A stretch of 64,000 bases of DNA, taken from positions 3,596,001 through 3,660,000 of the forward strand of contig OX637796.1 in the NCBI GenBank assembly GCA_951802425.1, written 5' to 3'. Each line of letters starts with the position of its first letter. Position 1 is the stretch's first letter. The translations under genes and the position numbers were made by a program. This stretch comes from Clavaria fumosa. Taxonomy: Eukaryota; Basidiomycota; Agaricomycetes; Agaricales; Clavariaceae. Shown here piece by piece: positions 10,035 through 20,957 of the stretch. Below the pieces are notes generated by a model. It had not been told where the DNA came from, made no database searches, and was given only the letters and a program-made list of their open reading frames with translations.

Positions 10035-13000
10035 ATGGTAAGAGTCACGCTTTGGATGTCATCGAGATGCTCAAACATTCTTCCAGGATGAAACTGAAGC
10101 CCTCTCGACGCTCACTAGTTTTACTCTTGACCATGTTCTCGCTAATCTCAATTTACCCTCCGGTTCTGGCCTCACAACTCAGCTGGGCATCCAGAAAACT
10201 GGAGGTCTCAACTCTGGGCAGATATTCAGTGAAGATTGGAGTGACACAGGTGCCGTAGGCGCTGGACAGGGCCGGGATTGGGAAGATGAGGTGGATCGTG
10301 AAATGGAAGAGGAGAAGTTGGTAGAGGAGAACATGGTCAAGGCCGAGGAGGCCGCCTCGCCCGACATACATGAGAAAGGCAGGAGGGTGAGGATCGTCAA
10401 GAGACTGGTTGAGAGGCCGCGTACCGTGTATGAGCGCTTCCCTGCATTCGACCGAGACAAGATCTTGGACTTCACGGAACTTTTCAAAGGCTATGTCTCC
10501 AAGAAGTCACGGTTGAGCAAGAGACCTTTCCAAAGTGAGTCCGTCAGCCTATCCAGCTCGACGAGTCGTTTGATGAGACGTGCAGTCGAACTCGCCTATC
10601 CACGGAGGAAGGAGACGCAGAGGGGCTTCTTGGACGCTGTCGTGGGCGACGCAAGACGACAAGTGGAGAGTAAACGCGTCGAGCAGGTTGTCTCATCAAG
10701 CAGCATTGAGCTGGATCTACGCCGGGCTTTAGAGGTACGACCCCCGCACTGCTATCTCCCTTGTCATCTCACCAATTCGAAAGGAACGTGATGAAACCGA
10801 AGTTCCCGTGCTCTTGTCATTGCATGATCGCACATTCGATCTGGTCCTCCTCTCGAATTGGGAAGATCAAATCATTTATGAACCAGAGAATGCACCAAGC
10901 CCATCTCTCACATCGGAGAACCTTCTCACTACTCCCGTGAATAAAACGCTGGAGTCTGGCGCTTGGACGCAGAGCATCATCTGGGGTCCGAGAGCTCCGT
11001 TTCGAAACTTCACGCAACTTGAGGTCAACCATGAAGACGATACTGTTCCTGAGGAACGCGCGATTGGTACGTCTGTTCATGTTGCTTCTGCAGAGTCGAG
11101 CAGGGCCAAATATGCTGTACAGAACCGGTTCGGCCCAGGAAACGATTTAGGACGGACGCTGGTCCCGTGCGAGACAAATTCAATCTTTCGAATGACCACT
11201 TCTACGACGTCGCCAAGGATGGCGGAAAGCATCGTGTCCGGCAGACCTTTGGTCAGCTCGTCGTTGAGCACGCCTACCCCGCGCAGAAAATGCAGCTTCC
11301 TTTCGTGGGACTATCTCTTTCCTCCATTGGTCTATCATTCTGACTTTCATCACAGTATAAGACACGTTTGTCCAAACACGAAGCCCGCTCATTTCATCGG
11401 CCTGCACTCCAATTCCCAGCCAACATCGAGCTCCATTTCAGCAAGGTACGCACTGCGAAAAAGAAGAAGGACAAGACTGGCAGAAGGCTGGGCAAGGGAG
11501 GTAACGTTGCCGAAAGTTTGAGAAGGACTAGCGACCTGACTTTGAAGGACACGAGCAATTTTGTCTTATGGGAGTATTCGGTGCGTATGATGAGACATCT
11601 TTGTAGTGTACATCTGAGTTGTATTTGCAGGAGGAACACCCACCTATCATCTCCAATTTCGGCATGGGAAGCGTCTTGGTGAATTACTACCGTAAGAAAA
11701 ATGAGAAAGATGAACACGTGCCAAAGGCAAGTATGGTTATATTATCTTCCTGTCGCGATGCTAACTTTCATGCCGTCAGCTTGACCTTGGCGTCCCATTC
11801 GTCTTAGAGCCTCAAGACGAGTCTCCTTTCATGAAATTTGGTTATGTATATCCTGGGCAAACTGTCCCTGCTCTATACAATAACCTTATTCGGGCCCCGC
11901 TGTTCCGCCACAAACCGTATGCGACCGATTTTCTAGTTACGAGGTCTGTTCCTCCCGATTATCAATGTCATGACACTTAGCCAACATCTCCATGTAGGAG
12001 CACCATCAAAGGCGAACCCAAATATTACATTCGGGAGATCAAAAACCTGTTCGTTATTGGCCAAACCTACCCAGTAACCGAGGTCCCGGGTCCACATTCG
12101 AGAAAGATCACCAACACGATCAAGTATCGATTGCAGATTATTGCGTTTAAATTGCTCAGAAAGAGCCAAGGAGAGAGGTTAAAGATTTCGCGTCTAATGA
12201 AGTACTTTCCCGACCAGAATGAGCTGCAGATGAGACAGCGTTTAAAGGTCCGTAGCAATCGCCGTGTGTCCGGCCGTCTGGGCTGACTTCTGAATAGGAA
12301 TTCATGGAGTATCATCGTCGTGGCCCACATCAGGGGTTCTGGCGTCTGAAGCCCAATTGGATCATACCTTCTGATGCGGACATGTTGAAAATGGTTGGCC
12401 CGGAACAAGTTGTCCTTACAGAGAGTATGCAAGTTGGTCAGCGGCACCTACAAGACGCTGGCTATGGCCAGGCAGCCGACTCAGCCGAAGGCGACGAATC
12501 GAACCTCTCTATTGAGCAACGACTTGCGCCGTGGATAACGACCAAGAATTTCTTGTTTGCAACTCAAGCAAAGGCTATGCTCCAATTGCATGGCGATGGT
12601 GACCCAAGCGGCCGCGGAGAGGCATTCAGCTTCATCAGAATTTCAATGAAGGACATCTTCGTCAAGGCAGGTGAAGACTACGAAGCGAAGATGGGTTGGT
12701 AGCGTTCCTCTTATCAAGCGCATACATTCTGACCGTTGCCTCATCAACAGCCGAAGCTGAAAATCGGCCAAAGTCTGCGCATAGATACAACGTGGCCGAG
12801 CAACAACAAATCTACCGTTCCGAAATTGAGCGGATATGGAAAGCACAGTTTGACTCACTATGCCGCAAGGATGAGCCGGAATGGACGGAGGAAGATGAGA
12901 AGCGCCATAGAGAAGAAATCAAGGATGTCAAGAAAACACAACTACCACTGCTACCACCACCGCTGATAAAACGAGCCCACAGCGGTTTCTCCCCCGCCAT

Positions 13001-13902
13001 GTCTCCGCACCCCGGACCATCCATCGCCCCATCACCAGCTTTCAGTCGCGGTTCGTCTGTTGACCACGATCGAGACATGAGCCTCGGCCCGGATGCCAGT
13101 AGCAAACTCCTGCGGATCAGACGGCTGGTAAGGTTGCTTCTTTGCTCTGATCGGGCGTCGTCTGACCTGGCCAATCAGGTCGGCGGCAAGTGGAGGACTG
13201 AAATTATCAGAGATCCTGCGGTGATTCGAGCGTATGTGCGCAACCGACAAGCCATTGAGGAGGAATCGACTCTCGCCGACAGTCTCGCGCCCAGTGGGGA
13301 TGCCGACAAGGACAAGCGCATGAAAAAGAGGTCCGTGTGCCCATTACCAGCCTATTTCATGGATGACTTTCTCCGCTCACGTGCGCCGTTTCGCAGACTC
13401 GAGGAAGAGATCGCACGGATGAAGAAGAACCAGGAGCGACGACTCCATCGGAAGAACGCCAAGATTGTCAAGGAAGGCGGCACCCCAATGCAGCTCAACC
13501 GACCCGTCAAACCTGACACCACCCGACGCTGCGGTCATTGCGGCAAGATGGGCCACATGAGTACGCGAACCCCCTCTTTAGTAGTAGCCCCCCTAGCCGG
13601 ATTTGTCTGATACTCTCCTTGCGCTAGAAACCAACCGCAAGTGTCCCAAATGGGCGGAATTCAACCCGCCTGTCGGGGGCCCTTCAAACCCAATGGCGAG
13701 CGCAACGCCTACGACGCCCAATCTTCCCAATCTGGGATTCAACCGCGGTCCGCAGGCGTCGTTTGGATTTCCTGTTGTCCCTTCTCCCCTTGCGTCAAGT
13801 CCACCCGTTGTGCCTATGCAGGAGGATGACGACGCTGCCCCAATTTCCGCAGGACCCGGACCCAAAATCAAACTCTCGTTAAACAAGCTAAAGAAGTCTT
13901 AA
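10035..13902 (+). CDS. TAF1: TFIID subunit TAF1
   Basis: TAF1 is the scaffold subunit of transcription factor TFIID. The start codon 10035-10037 is followed at once by an intron (10038-10086), so exon 1 codes only Met; exon 2 begins DETEALSTLTSFTLDHV. Landmarks follow in the usual order: IFSEDWSDTGAVGAG, the acidic DWEDEVDREMEEEK, ERPRTVYERFPAFD, RDKFNLSNDHFYDVAKDGG, RQTFGQLVVEHAYPAQKM, LSKHEARSFHRPALQFPAN (DUF3591 core), VLEPQDESPFMKFGYVYPGQ, HRRGPHQGFWRLKPNW, a coiled basic segment, and a CCHC knuckle CGHCGKMGHM..NRKC. It ends KIKLSLNKLKKS at 13902. There are about ten short introns, one of GC-AG type at 11727-11779. No bromodomain follows, as in most fungal TAF1. It is complete and convergent with PacC. 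Confidence 0.93.
11727..11779 (+). other. GC-AG intron in TAF1
   Basis: The exon ends CCAAAG before GCAAGT, the standard GC-donor consensus, and the acceptor is GCCGTCAG. Only this phase-0 splice joins NEKDEHVPK to LDLGVPFVLEPQ, the family sequence. The GT three bases downstream would shift the frame. Confidence 0.8.
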
Positions 13903-14016
13903 AATCCTATAATTTATACAGTGCATTACAGCAATCCATACATCATAGTACGGTAATCCCTAAGTCTGCATATTAAGGAAGTCCTGTATTCAGAAAGGGA
14001 AAACAGATTGACCACA

Positions 14017-16483
14017 TCAAGCAGCAGTCATCTCCGCGTCTCGCATATCACTTTCAAAAAGTAGCTTCTTTCTCGCCGTCGGCCGCTTCGCCTGCACAGA
14101 AGTACCATATTGGTTCTTATAACCTTGGTTGATGGAAAGTAACAACCCCAATATCAGCTCCGCGTGGTGTCTCCGCTGATCAATCGGAATGTCCTTCGCA
14201 CGGTTCTCCAGCTGGATGTCCGCAACGTCCCGCGTAAGCTCCATTTCCGAGTCCACGTCCCCGAACACAGCCACCTCCGACGGGGCGCTGTTGCGCAGCC
14301 GGGGCGAGCCAGCCTCGCTCGGCGCAGACGTCACGGAGCGCGGGGACGCCGCAGGTGGCGAGGGCGAGCGGTACATCTGCCTAAACGAAGGGAGTCTAAC
14401 CGGCGGAGAGGACGGGGGAGATGCGGGGCTCCGTGGCGGGTACAGAGGGGGCAGTGTGAGCTGAGCATCGCCCTTCCTCAGCAGCGGGTACAGCGGCCCT
14501 TGCCGCTGCCGCCCGCGCGCGTCCTCCTGTCCCTTTGTCGAATCATGCAGAAGCGCAGCGCGGCCGGCTTCGTCCGCGCTCCGCTCTGCGGGCGCAGCAA
14601 CACTGGCGGCGCCAGGCAGCGACTTCAGCGGCGCCAGGTGGCGCACGCCCTTCGCCAGATAGTCGCCCGGCGCGAGGTGCGCGACGGGCGGCTGGCCCCG
14701 CGGCGGCACCGGGCGCAGGCAGTCGAACGCCGACATGTCTGGGGCGGATATCTGCGGCGGCGTCGACGAGCCTGAGGGCGTCGACACGGAGGACAGCGGC
14801 GACGACTCTTCTTGCGGTGGCGTCGGGCGCTGGGGCTGGCTCTGGTGGTGCTGGTGGTGCTGTTGCTGTTGCTGCTGTTGTTGCTGTTGTTGCTGTTGTT
14901 GTTGCTGCTGCTGATGTGTGTAATGTCCTGCCATCACAGGTGGTGGGCGTCGCACGGCACCAGAAGCCGGGTATTCGGCAGGCGAGCGTGGATAGGTTGG
15001 GCGACGCACAGCATTCAGGTTGGGATGCTCCGAGGGGTAGGACGCGCCGGGGTCTACTACGACCTGGGGGTACATAGAATTGTACTGCACAGGTTGAACA
15101 TGCATCGGCCGCGCAAAGTTCTGTGGAGGAGTGGGTCCGCCGCCATGATAGCCAGGCCCAGAATGATTGGAGAACCCACTCTCTGGCGACATTACGACGG
15201 GCCCTGGGTTTGGCGACACGCCAGGCATACCTGCCAGCCCAAGCTGATTGAGGCTGACGGGATCGAAGAAAGAGTATCCGTCCACAGCGCTATTTGAAGG
15301 GGAGGCAGACGCTGTGGCCGGCGCGGACCCACGTGGCGTAACGACGTCTCGACCCAACGTGACAAGGAACTGGCTGATCGCTTCAAACTCCTCTTGCGTT
15401 TGGATGTTAAGATTAAGCGAAATAGGATTGAATTTGGATCCTGAAACCGGCGCGGTCGAACTTGGGCCAATGTGCTGGGAATATGCCATATGATTGAGGC
15501 GCTCGGCCATCTCTAGACGGTGGCAAATACAAATCAGCCGAATTCAGAGGAGCCAACGGAGCATACACACGCGGGTTGTAGGAGGGATTGACTCTTCGCT
15601 TCTTTACATCGGCGAAAAATTCGTCGACGCAGTAGTCATGCGAGCGCTTCGAGCCAGTGAATGACCCATCGTCTGAGCTCATCGTTTCCCAGGTGGAGAA
15701 ATCGTGGAGATAAGTTGATTGATGAGCGTCAGTCGACGGAATTTCTGGAGGAGGGGAAGGCAGTGCACCAAGATGCGAGCCTTTCGATAGTGTCAGCTAT
15801 GTCAGGAAATGCAGGACGTCTATTCCGAACCATCTGATCTACTCCGTTCTTGGGAGCTAGCTTGTCTTGCATGGAAACCGACAGAGGCCGGCTCGCCATG
15901 TACCCGGGATGCAAAAGCGGCATCAGCGACGGTAATTGCCTTGGAATGCTTATGGTGTATCCGGTGCTCCTCAGTATGGATTTTTTCGTGCTTCTTGAGG
16001 TCTTGTGGGCGCTTGAACGATTTATTGCATATCTATTCACTGGATGAGCGTCGATAGCGAAACACAATAAAGTGGCCGACAGACCTCGCAAGTGTGAGGC
16101 TTCAGAGGGGTGTGCACTACAGAGAGTTCTGCCAACTATATGCTATCTGAAAGTGTGAAAGACGGACCTCTCAGGTGGCTTGTAATGTGATCTCTCTTTG
16201 CGCAACTGGTTCCGCAGTCCTTCCACTTGCAAGTTAAACAGAGATTGTTTGTGCTCTTCCTTCCGATATGAATGTCGCAAAGATGGCGGTAGAGCGTCTC
16301 TGGGTCTGCAAAGTCCCGAGTGCAGTTAAGCCAAAGGCACCTATAAGAATTGTCCATTTCTTTCTGGTCGACCTGAGTAAGAGATTTGGAGATGAAAGAG
16401 TTAGCGTAAGGAGGTGAAGGGGGAAACATAGTGGCGACGACCATGGCTTGGGATGGGGGGGGGAATAAACGAACGGGGGTCAA
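14017..16483 (-). CDS. PACC: pH-response zinc-finger regulator PacC/Rim101
   Basis: PacC/Rim101 activates alkaline-expressed and represses acid-expressed genes after proteolytic processing. Exon 1 (ATG candidates at 16483, 16444 or 16429) encodes finger 1 ([19 protein letters not shown]) and finger 2 with the diagnostic [20 protein letters not shown] and [12 protein letters not shown]. Exon 2 gives [11 protein letters not shown], and exon 3 [20 protein letters not shown] then [12 protein letters not shown], the third C2H2 finger. Later exons contain [20 protein letters not shown] then [13 protein letters not shown], typical of the PacC C-terminal part. A long poly-Gln/His tract is coded at about 14849-14930 and Ser/Pro-rich segments follow to the stop at 14017. 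One exon junction near 15820-15860 is my best guess. The gene ends 114 bp from TAF1, converging with it. Confidence 0.92.
14849..14930 (-). repeat. CAG/CAA poly-glutamine tract in PacC
   Basis: A run of CAG/CAA codons encodes about 20 Gln followed by His-Gln-rich sequence in the PacC C-terminal region. Mixed codons (CAA and CAG) suggest selection on the peptide rather than pure slippage. Confidence 0.85.
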
Positions 16484-16537
16484 ACCTTCTGATGAAAGTG
16501 ATCTCTTTATTCAATATTTCAATACACCGCAGAAGTT

Positions 16538-16614
16538 GCCAAGCCTTGCTCAATGCCAAGATATATTTTGGCGCATTTTGCCAAGCCTTCTTTATCTTGG
16601 CAAAATTCCTTGGC
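16538..16614 (-). promoter_or_regulatory. Cluster of five PacC-type GCCAAG sites upstream of PacC
   Basis: GCCAAG occurs at 16538-16543, 16555-16560 and 16580-16585, and its reverse complement CTTGGC at 16596-16601 and 16609-16614. The Aspergillus PacC recognition site is GCCARG. Five exact matches in 77 bp lie 55-185 bp upstream of the candidate start codons of the PacC gene itself. Self-regulation is an inference. Confidence 0.6.
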
Positions 16615-17145
16615 AACGTCGTGTTCATGCCGAGTTCGGCCAAATTAGAACTCCGACCAGGTACTTACATCGCTTAGCTAATCCTTTCCCTCACCTCGTC
16701 GCAGGGCACATGGCAAAGTTACCCTCACCGACGCTTAACATAAACTTTGCTTCCGCGAGGTTGCCTTATAATTGCACGCTGTTGCAAGGAAGGAACAAAA
16801 CCCACCGGATCAAGATATCAAATGCTCTGTGACCCGCGTTGCGCAGCATGCAAAACCCCTTGCGCAGCACATGTGCGTGAAGGCGGTTCATGACAGCTCG
16901 ACGAACATGGCCGTATGGGAACGGCTCACGTCATCAGGATCACGCCACCACGGTGAAAGGCGACCCGAGCCCATCGCCTCGACCAAGGTGATAGCCTCAG
17001 TCGATCCACATTACCATCCGAGACGTTAGCCCGCCCTTCTAGACCGAGATGAATCACGTGAACCAAACTACTAAATATGGCATGTCATTGCCCGATTTAG
17101 GCTCAACCCCACCAGTGTCATCGCTCGCAGCGATTGACCTGGTCC
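16615..17145. other. Intergenic region between PacC and HSP20-1
   Basis: No coding signal was recognised. Besides the PacC-site cluster at its left end and the heat-shock element at its right end, the stretch shows no repeats that I can support. Confidence 0.5.
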
Positions 17146-17160
17146 ATTCCAGAACCTTCG
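17146..17160 (+). promoter_or_regulatory. Heat-shock element of HSP20-1
   Basis: The sequence ATTCCAGAACCTTCG has three alternating units, TTCnnGAAnnTTC, the binding pattern of trimeric heat-shock factor. It sits 116 bp upstream of the start codon and about 55 bp upstream of a TATA box. Confidence 0.75.
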
Positions 17161-17214
17161 AGCGTGCTCCCGATGGCCCTCACCGGTTGACCTGCTAGGG
17201 TGAGTCAACTCAGG

Positions 17215-17221
17215 TATATAA
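17215..17221 (+). promoter_or_regulatory. TATA box of HSP20-1
   Basis: TATATAA lies 55 bp before the ATG at 17276 and downstream of the heat-shock element, as expected for an inducible promoter. Confidence 0.65.
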
Positions 17222-17275
17222 GACGCTCGAATTCAACCCCCGACTTCTCACCAGTCCTTGTGGAACTTACACACG

Positions 17276-17904
17276 ATGTCTATCATCAGCTACGACCCGC
17301 TGCAGGCCTTCCAGAGCTTCTTGGATGATGCCCTCTTTGACCGCTTTGACGCCCCGTCGGCTCCTAACCGGCAGCAGCAGCGCAATGATTCAAGCCGCGA
17401 GTTCCGTGCCAGGCCGAGGTACACTTTTGCTTTATCATACTTTTGTTTTACCTCCCAACTTAAATCACAGGATGGATATCTACGAACATGACAACCTCAT
17501 CTGTGCCACCTTAGAGCTCCCTGGCTTGACGAAGGAAGCCGTCAATATCGACCTCCAGAACAACAAACTCACAGTCTCGGGCGAGTGGCCCCAGCCAACG
17601 CCTGATAAGAAAGATGAGGGAAAGTCCTGGGCTCATCGCGAGAGGCACGTCATACCCTTGCTCACACTTCGTGCGTTGTTCTGACTTGGGCGTTTTCCAG
17701 GCCTTACGGCAAGCTCTCTCGCACCATTAATGTGCCTGCTGGCCTTATGGTGAGCAGTGAATGTTGCGCACCCAGGTTGCCCTGCATACTGATGATGTAC
17801 AACAGCCCCAAGAGATCAAAGCCTCGATGGAGAATGGCATCTTGACTGTCTCGTTCCCCAAGACGACAGCCGAACAGACGGCCAAATCAATCACCATCAA
17901 CTAA
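17276..17904 (+). CDS. Small heat-shock protein HSP20 (copy 1)
   Basis: An alpha-crystallin-domain chaperone of about 155 residues that binds unfolding proteins without ATP. It starts MSIISYDPLQAFQSFLDDAL; the core reads MDIYEHDNLICATLELPGL, KEAVNIDLQNNKLTVSGEW, YGKLSRTINVPAGLM and PQEIKASMENGILTVSFPK, ending AKSITIN at 17904. Three introns are seen: one before MDIYEH, a GC-AG intron at 17645-17700 between RER and PYGKLSR, and one before PQEIKA. The first and third are at the same codon and phase as in the second HSP20 gene 8 kb away, so the two are paralogues. Upstream lie a three-unit heat-shock element and a TATA box. Confidence 0.92.
17645..17700 (+). other. GC-AG intron in HSP20-1
   Basis: The exon ends GAGAG before GCACGT and the acceptor is TTTTCCAG. 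This splice gives RERPYGKLSRT, matching RERSYGSFSRT in the intronless paralogue. Confidence 0.75.
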
Positions 17905-18093
17905 GCCTGATAATGGATGGCGTTGATGATCAAACAAGAAGTCTCTTGAATTCTCGATTGTAGTACATACTCCTCACTTGAAGCCCTCGACATGCTTTTC
18001 ATGTACAGTACAGTAGCCACAACAAAAATGTAATGCCGATTCAATGGCACCAGGATACTTTGATGACGTCATCGTGGGGCCAACAAGACGACA

Positions 18094-19535
18094 ATGCCTT
18101 CAACTCGTAGCCAGACGGCCGCCTCAGATCCGTCCAAGCCCAAGAGGGCGAGCACGGCCAGCTCGACACCCGCGAAGAGGGCCAGAAAGGGACAACACAA
18201 GGGGCAACACGGCACTGGCAACGAAGTCAAGAAGGAGCCAGACGCCGCGGAGAGGGAGCGACAACGAGACGGCGCGCACAACGGTTCAAAGGAGACTCAC
18301 ATAAATGCTGAGCCGGCTGGCGAAGCACTGGTGTCTGGAAAAACAACAGGCCCCTGGCACCAGACCGGTCAGCACCATCATTTGTTCCGATTTCGCGACA
18401 GAAACGAAAAGGACCCTTGACGCTCGCCCATATCCTAGGTACCATCGAACGAGGTCACATCTACTTCTTCTACCGGCCCAAGGTAGAGCGCGGAGAAGCT
18501 CACTCACTCGACGACGTCCAAAGACTGCACATGCTCCTCGTGCCACGCCCCCCGGAATTCAGCACCTACCAAGGCGCAGACAAAACGGACAACGAAAAGA
18601 CAGAAGACTCAGAAACGAGGTTGCTCGAGCGCGGGGCTGACGCCATCCCTGCCGCGCAGCCTCGCGACACTCCCCAGAAGCACTACCGGCTCATCACGAT
18701 CGGGAAGAAGCACCTCCCAGATCCCGAGCACTCCGGCGGCGTGGGGAAACGCAAAGAGATCTTTTGGGCGACCGTCACCAAAATAGGCGACGATCTGCAC
18801 ACGCTGGAGCAGGATCTGGGCGAGCGAACTTACGATACCAAGACACGCGGTAAATGCCAAGCGTTTTCTTGCAGCTCTAACCAGCGAGGGCGTTGATGTC
18901 TCCACGAACCAGGTACTCGCCATCTTGGACCGGCCCGGCTGGCTGCCAGAGGCGCCTATGCCATTGTGAACAACGTGCCTCGTGTTCCCTCTGACCGCAA
19001 GAGCCACTTTGGCTACAGCCTTTCTCACCCTGCCCCGGAGGATCTAGGCGACGTGCATCAATCTCTCGGCTTATCATCGGCAGCGGCATTTGTTCTCCAA
19101 GTGAAGAACCCTGCAGCACCCGTCACCGCCGACCAAAGGTTCGGAGGCCTCTCCGCGAATAGGAAGGCCCAATATCCAGAGAAGATCTTAAGAGACGTTT
19201 TTGGCAAAGGGTCAAGGGGGAGAGAGTCATACGGGCTGAGATTCGCGAGCTGCGAGAGAGCGGATCTCCTGGACTACGAGGGTGCAGAGCTGCTGTTCAT
19301 TGCAGCGCGATCTGGAGAAGAAGGGTTGGAGACGAGCTTGGGCGAGGGGAGGGGGGAAGGTGAGCCGTGGGCAGCACTCGGTTATCAGTGTCACCCCTTT
19401 TTGACCCCAAAAAAATAAGCCTTGCAAAATATCGAGAAGAAGGAGAGCAAGATGGCAGTTGAGGATGTGCTGCGTGAATTGACGATGGACAAGAACTTGT
19501 TTCCGGTGGAGCCGCTTACAGGCGAATGGATCTAG
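18094..19535 (+). CDS. Conserved protein of unknown function
   Basis: It starts MPSTRSQTAASDPSKPKRAS, a basic nuclear-looking N-terminus with PAKRARKG. An intron from about 18331 to 18400 joins EAL to KRKGPLTLAHILGTIERG and HIYFFYRPKVERGEAHSLDD, then RLHMLLVPR, YRLITIGKKHLPDPE and FWATVTKIGDDLHTLEQDLG. A second intron joins TKTRG to TRHLGPARLAARGAYAIV; further on come HFGYSLSHPAPEDLGDVHQS, FVLQVKNP and LLDYEGAELLFIA. A third intron (from about 19361) leads to the last exon ALQNIEKKESKMAVEDVLRE with the stop at 19533-19535. The order RP.VE..DDVQR..LVPR, then GKK.LP, then ELE..LG..TY.TKTRG, then DLLDYEGAE.LLIG is shared with uncharacterised proteins of fungi and bacteria. I do not know its biochemical role. 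Confidence 0.8.
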
Positions 19536-19651
19536 CAGTCGGAGATTATCAAAAGCTTCAGTTATTGTACATGATTACAAACAGTCTCGCATATTCGTGA
19601 GAGGAAAATCGTTACAATGGTCGTGAAGCATCAAAGAATATAGAATCGTTT

Positions 19652-20463
19652 TCAACTTCCCTGGGCCTCTGCTTGATCTTTGTCGTCGTTGACCCGTAGT
19701 ACTTTCATCCATTCTCTATAATTGAAGTTGCCCTGCCTATCTGTGAATGGTCCTTGCAGAAATCGGTCGATCTGCAAAGAGGTATAGGCGTTGGCGATCA
19801 CATCATTCTCGAGCAACGAATCAAGTGGATATTTGGGCACGGAAGCACGATTCGCACCTCACGCTGGTCCATCCGCTCGCCGTACTCGCTGAGCCACTTG
19901 CCCATATCCTCAGCCCTGACCATGCCCGTGTCGTCCTCATCAAAGCTCTCAAACGCCTCGACGAGCTCCGCCTCGGTGTCGAAGTCGAACAGCCGCTCGC
20001 TCATCATCGTCAGGAACATCGTGAAGTTGACGCCGCGGTCGCTCGACGATGACGGCGGTGCGGTCGCCGTGTCCGACTCCGTGTATACGATCGCGCTGGA
20101 CTTCTTGTGCCCGCCTGGGCGGGCGCCCAGGAGGCCGTCCAGCATCTGTTTCGACAGCGTGATGCCTGTGCGGAAGCAGCACCCGTGTTGTTCGCGAGAA
20201 CAGAGCGGTGAGAGTGTGAATATGGGCCATAGAAGCGAAACTGCCCACCGAGACTCGTGAATATCTCCTTAAGGTCCTTCTCCGTGACCCATCCGTCCTT
20301 GTCGTGGTCGATGAGCTGGAAGGCCTCCTTGAACTGCTGGATCTGGGCAGGCTGGAAGAGAGAGAAGACGCCAGAGGGTTCGCGGCGCGTCCTCGACGTT
20401 TGCCCTTTGGCCTGCTTCGTTGACGCAGTGTCAGGAGAGAGGTGGTCAGGGTATTTGGGCATC
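19652..20463 (-). CDS. Myosin regulatory light chain-like EF-hand protein
   Basis: It starts MPKYPDHLSPDTASTKQAKG at 20463. The first EF-hand is QFKEAFQLIDHDKDGWVTEK followed by DLKEIFTSLG. It has Asp at loop positions 1, 3 and 5, Gly at 6 and Asp at 12, the pattern typical of regulatory light chains. After an intron come GITLSKQMLDGLLGARPGG and FTMFLTMMSERLFDFDTEAE, then VEAFESFDEDDTGMVRAEDM, and after a second intron IDRFLQGPFTDRQGNFNYRE. The protein is about 195 residues with a Thr/Ser-rich basic N-terminus that could be phosphorylated. In fungi such proteins bind the myosin-II neck and act in the cytokinetic ring. A longer in-frame start at 20606 exists but looks like leader sequence. Confidence 0.85.
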
Positions 20464-20957
20464 CTGGACTTTGAGGAGGCATAACGCGGAGTCACGCGAC
20501 TGAGAGAAGCCCAACGAGTCACGTGTCGGAACATGCGCAGAGCTTTCCCCAAATGTGCATTTCGTGAGGTCCTTTCGTTCGAGTTCTCCAATAGATGTTG
20601 AGCCAAACAGTGCTGCTAGTGAGCAGACACGCATGTAGAAGCGCTGGTGAAGTATCAGGTGCTATGCCTTCGTCGACAGCACAACTCTGTCAGATAAGAT
20701 ATTCGGAAAATGGTGGGCCTCTATCACTCTAAATGCCTCCTACTGCCTTGTGTCTTTTTTGTAAATGACAAAACTTCGAAGCCATGTGGCAACTCTGTAA
20801 TACCATAGCTTTGGATATAACGGCTCAAAAAAGGTTTTTCCCGATGACCTCGGTTGTGCCCTCGAAAAAGCATGATCCCATCCTATATCACCTTGTCATA
20901 ATCTCACAGGCAAGGAGCTTGTATTGAAGCACTTGATATATCTGCTGCGCAACAACT
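20464..20957. other. Intergenic region between light-chain gene and reductase gene
   Basis: It carries the light-chain upstream region and the 3' flank of the reductase gene. No gene, repeat or RNA is recognisable. Confidence 0.5.

Noticed and set aside
14812..15297. Plus-strand open frame with a long Leu run
   Set aside because: It is the complement of the poly-Gln-coding tract of PacC on the minus strand; it has no other support.
18966..19418. Stop at 19418 as the end of the conserved unknown gene
   Set aside because: A GTGAGC..AATAAG intron leads to an in-frame final exon (ALQNIEKKESKMAVEDVLRE) ending at 19535.
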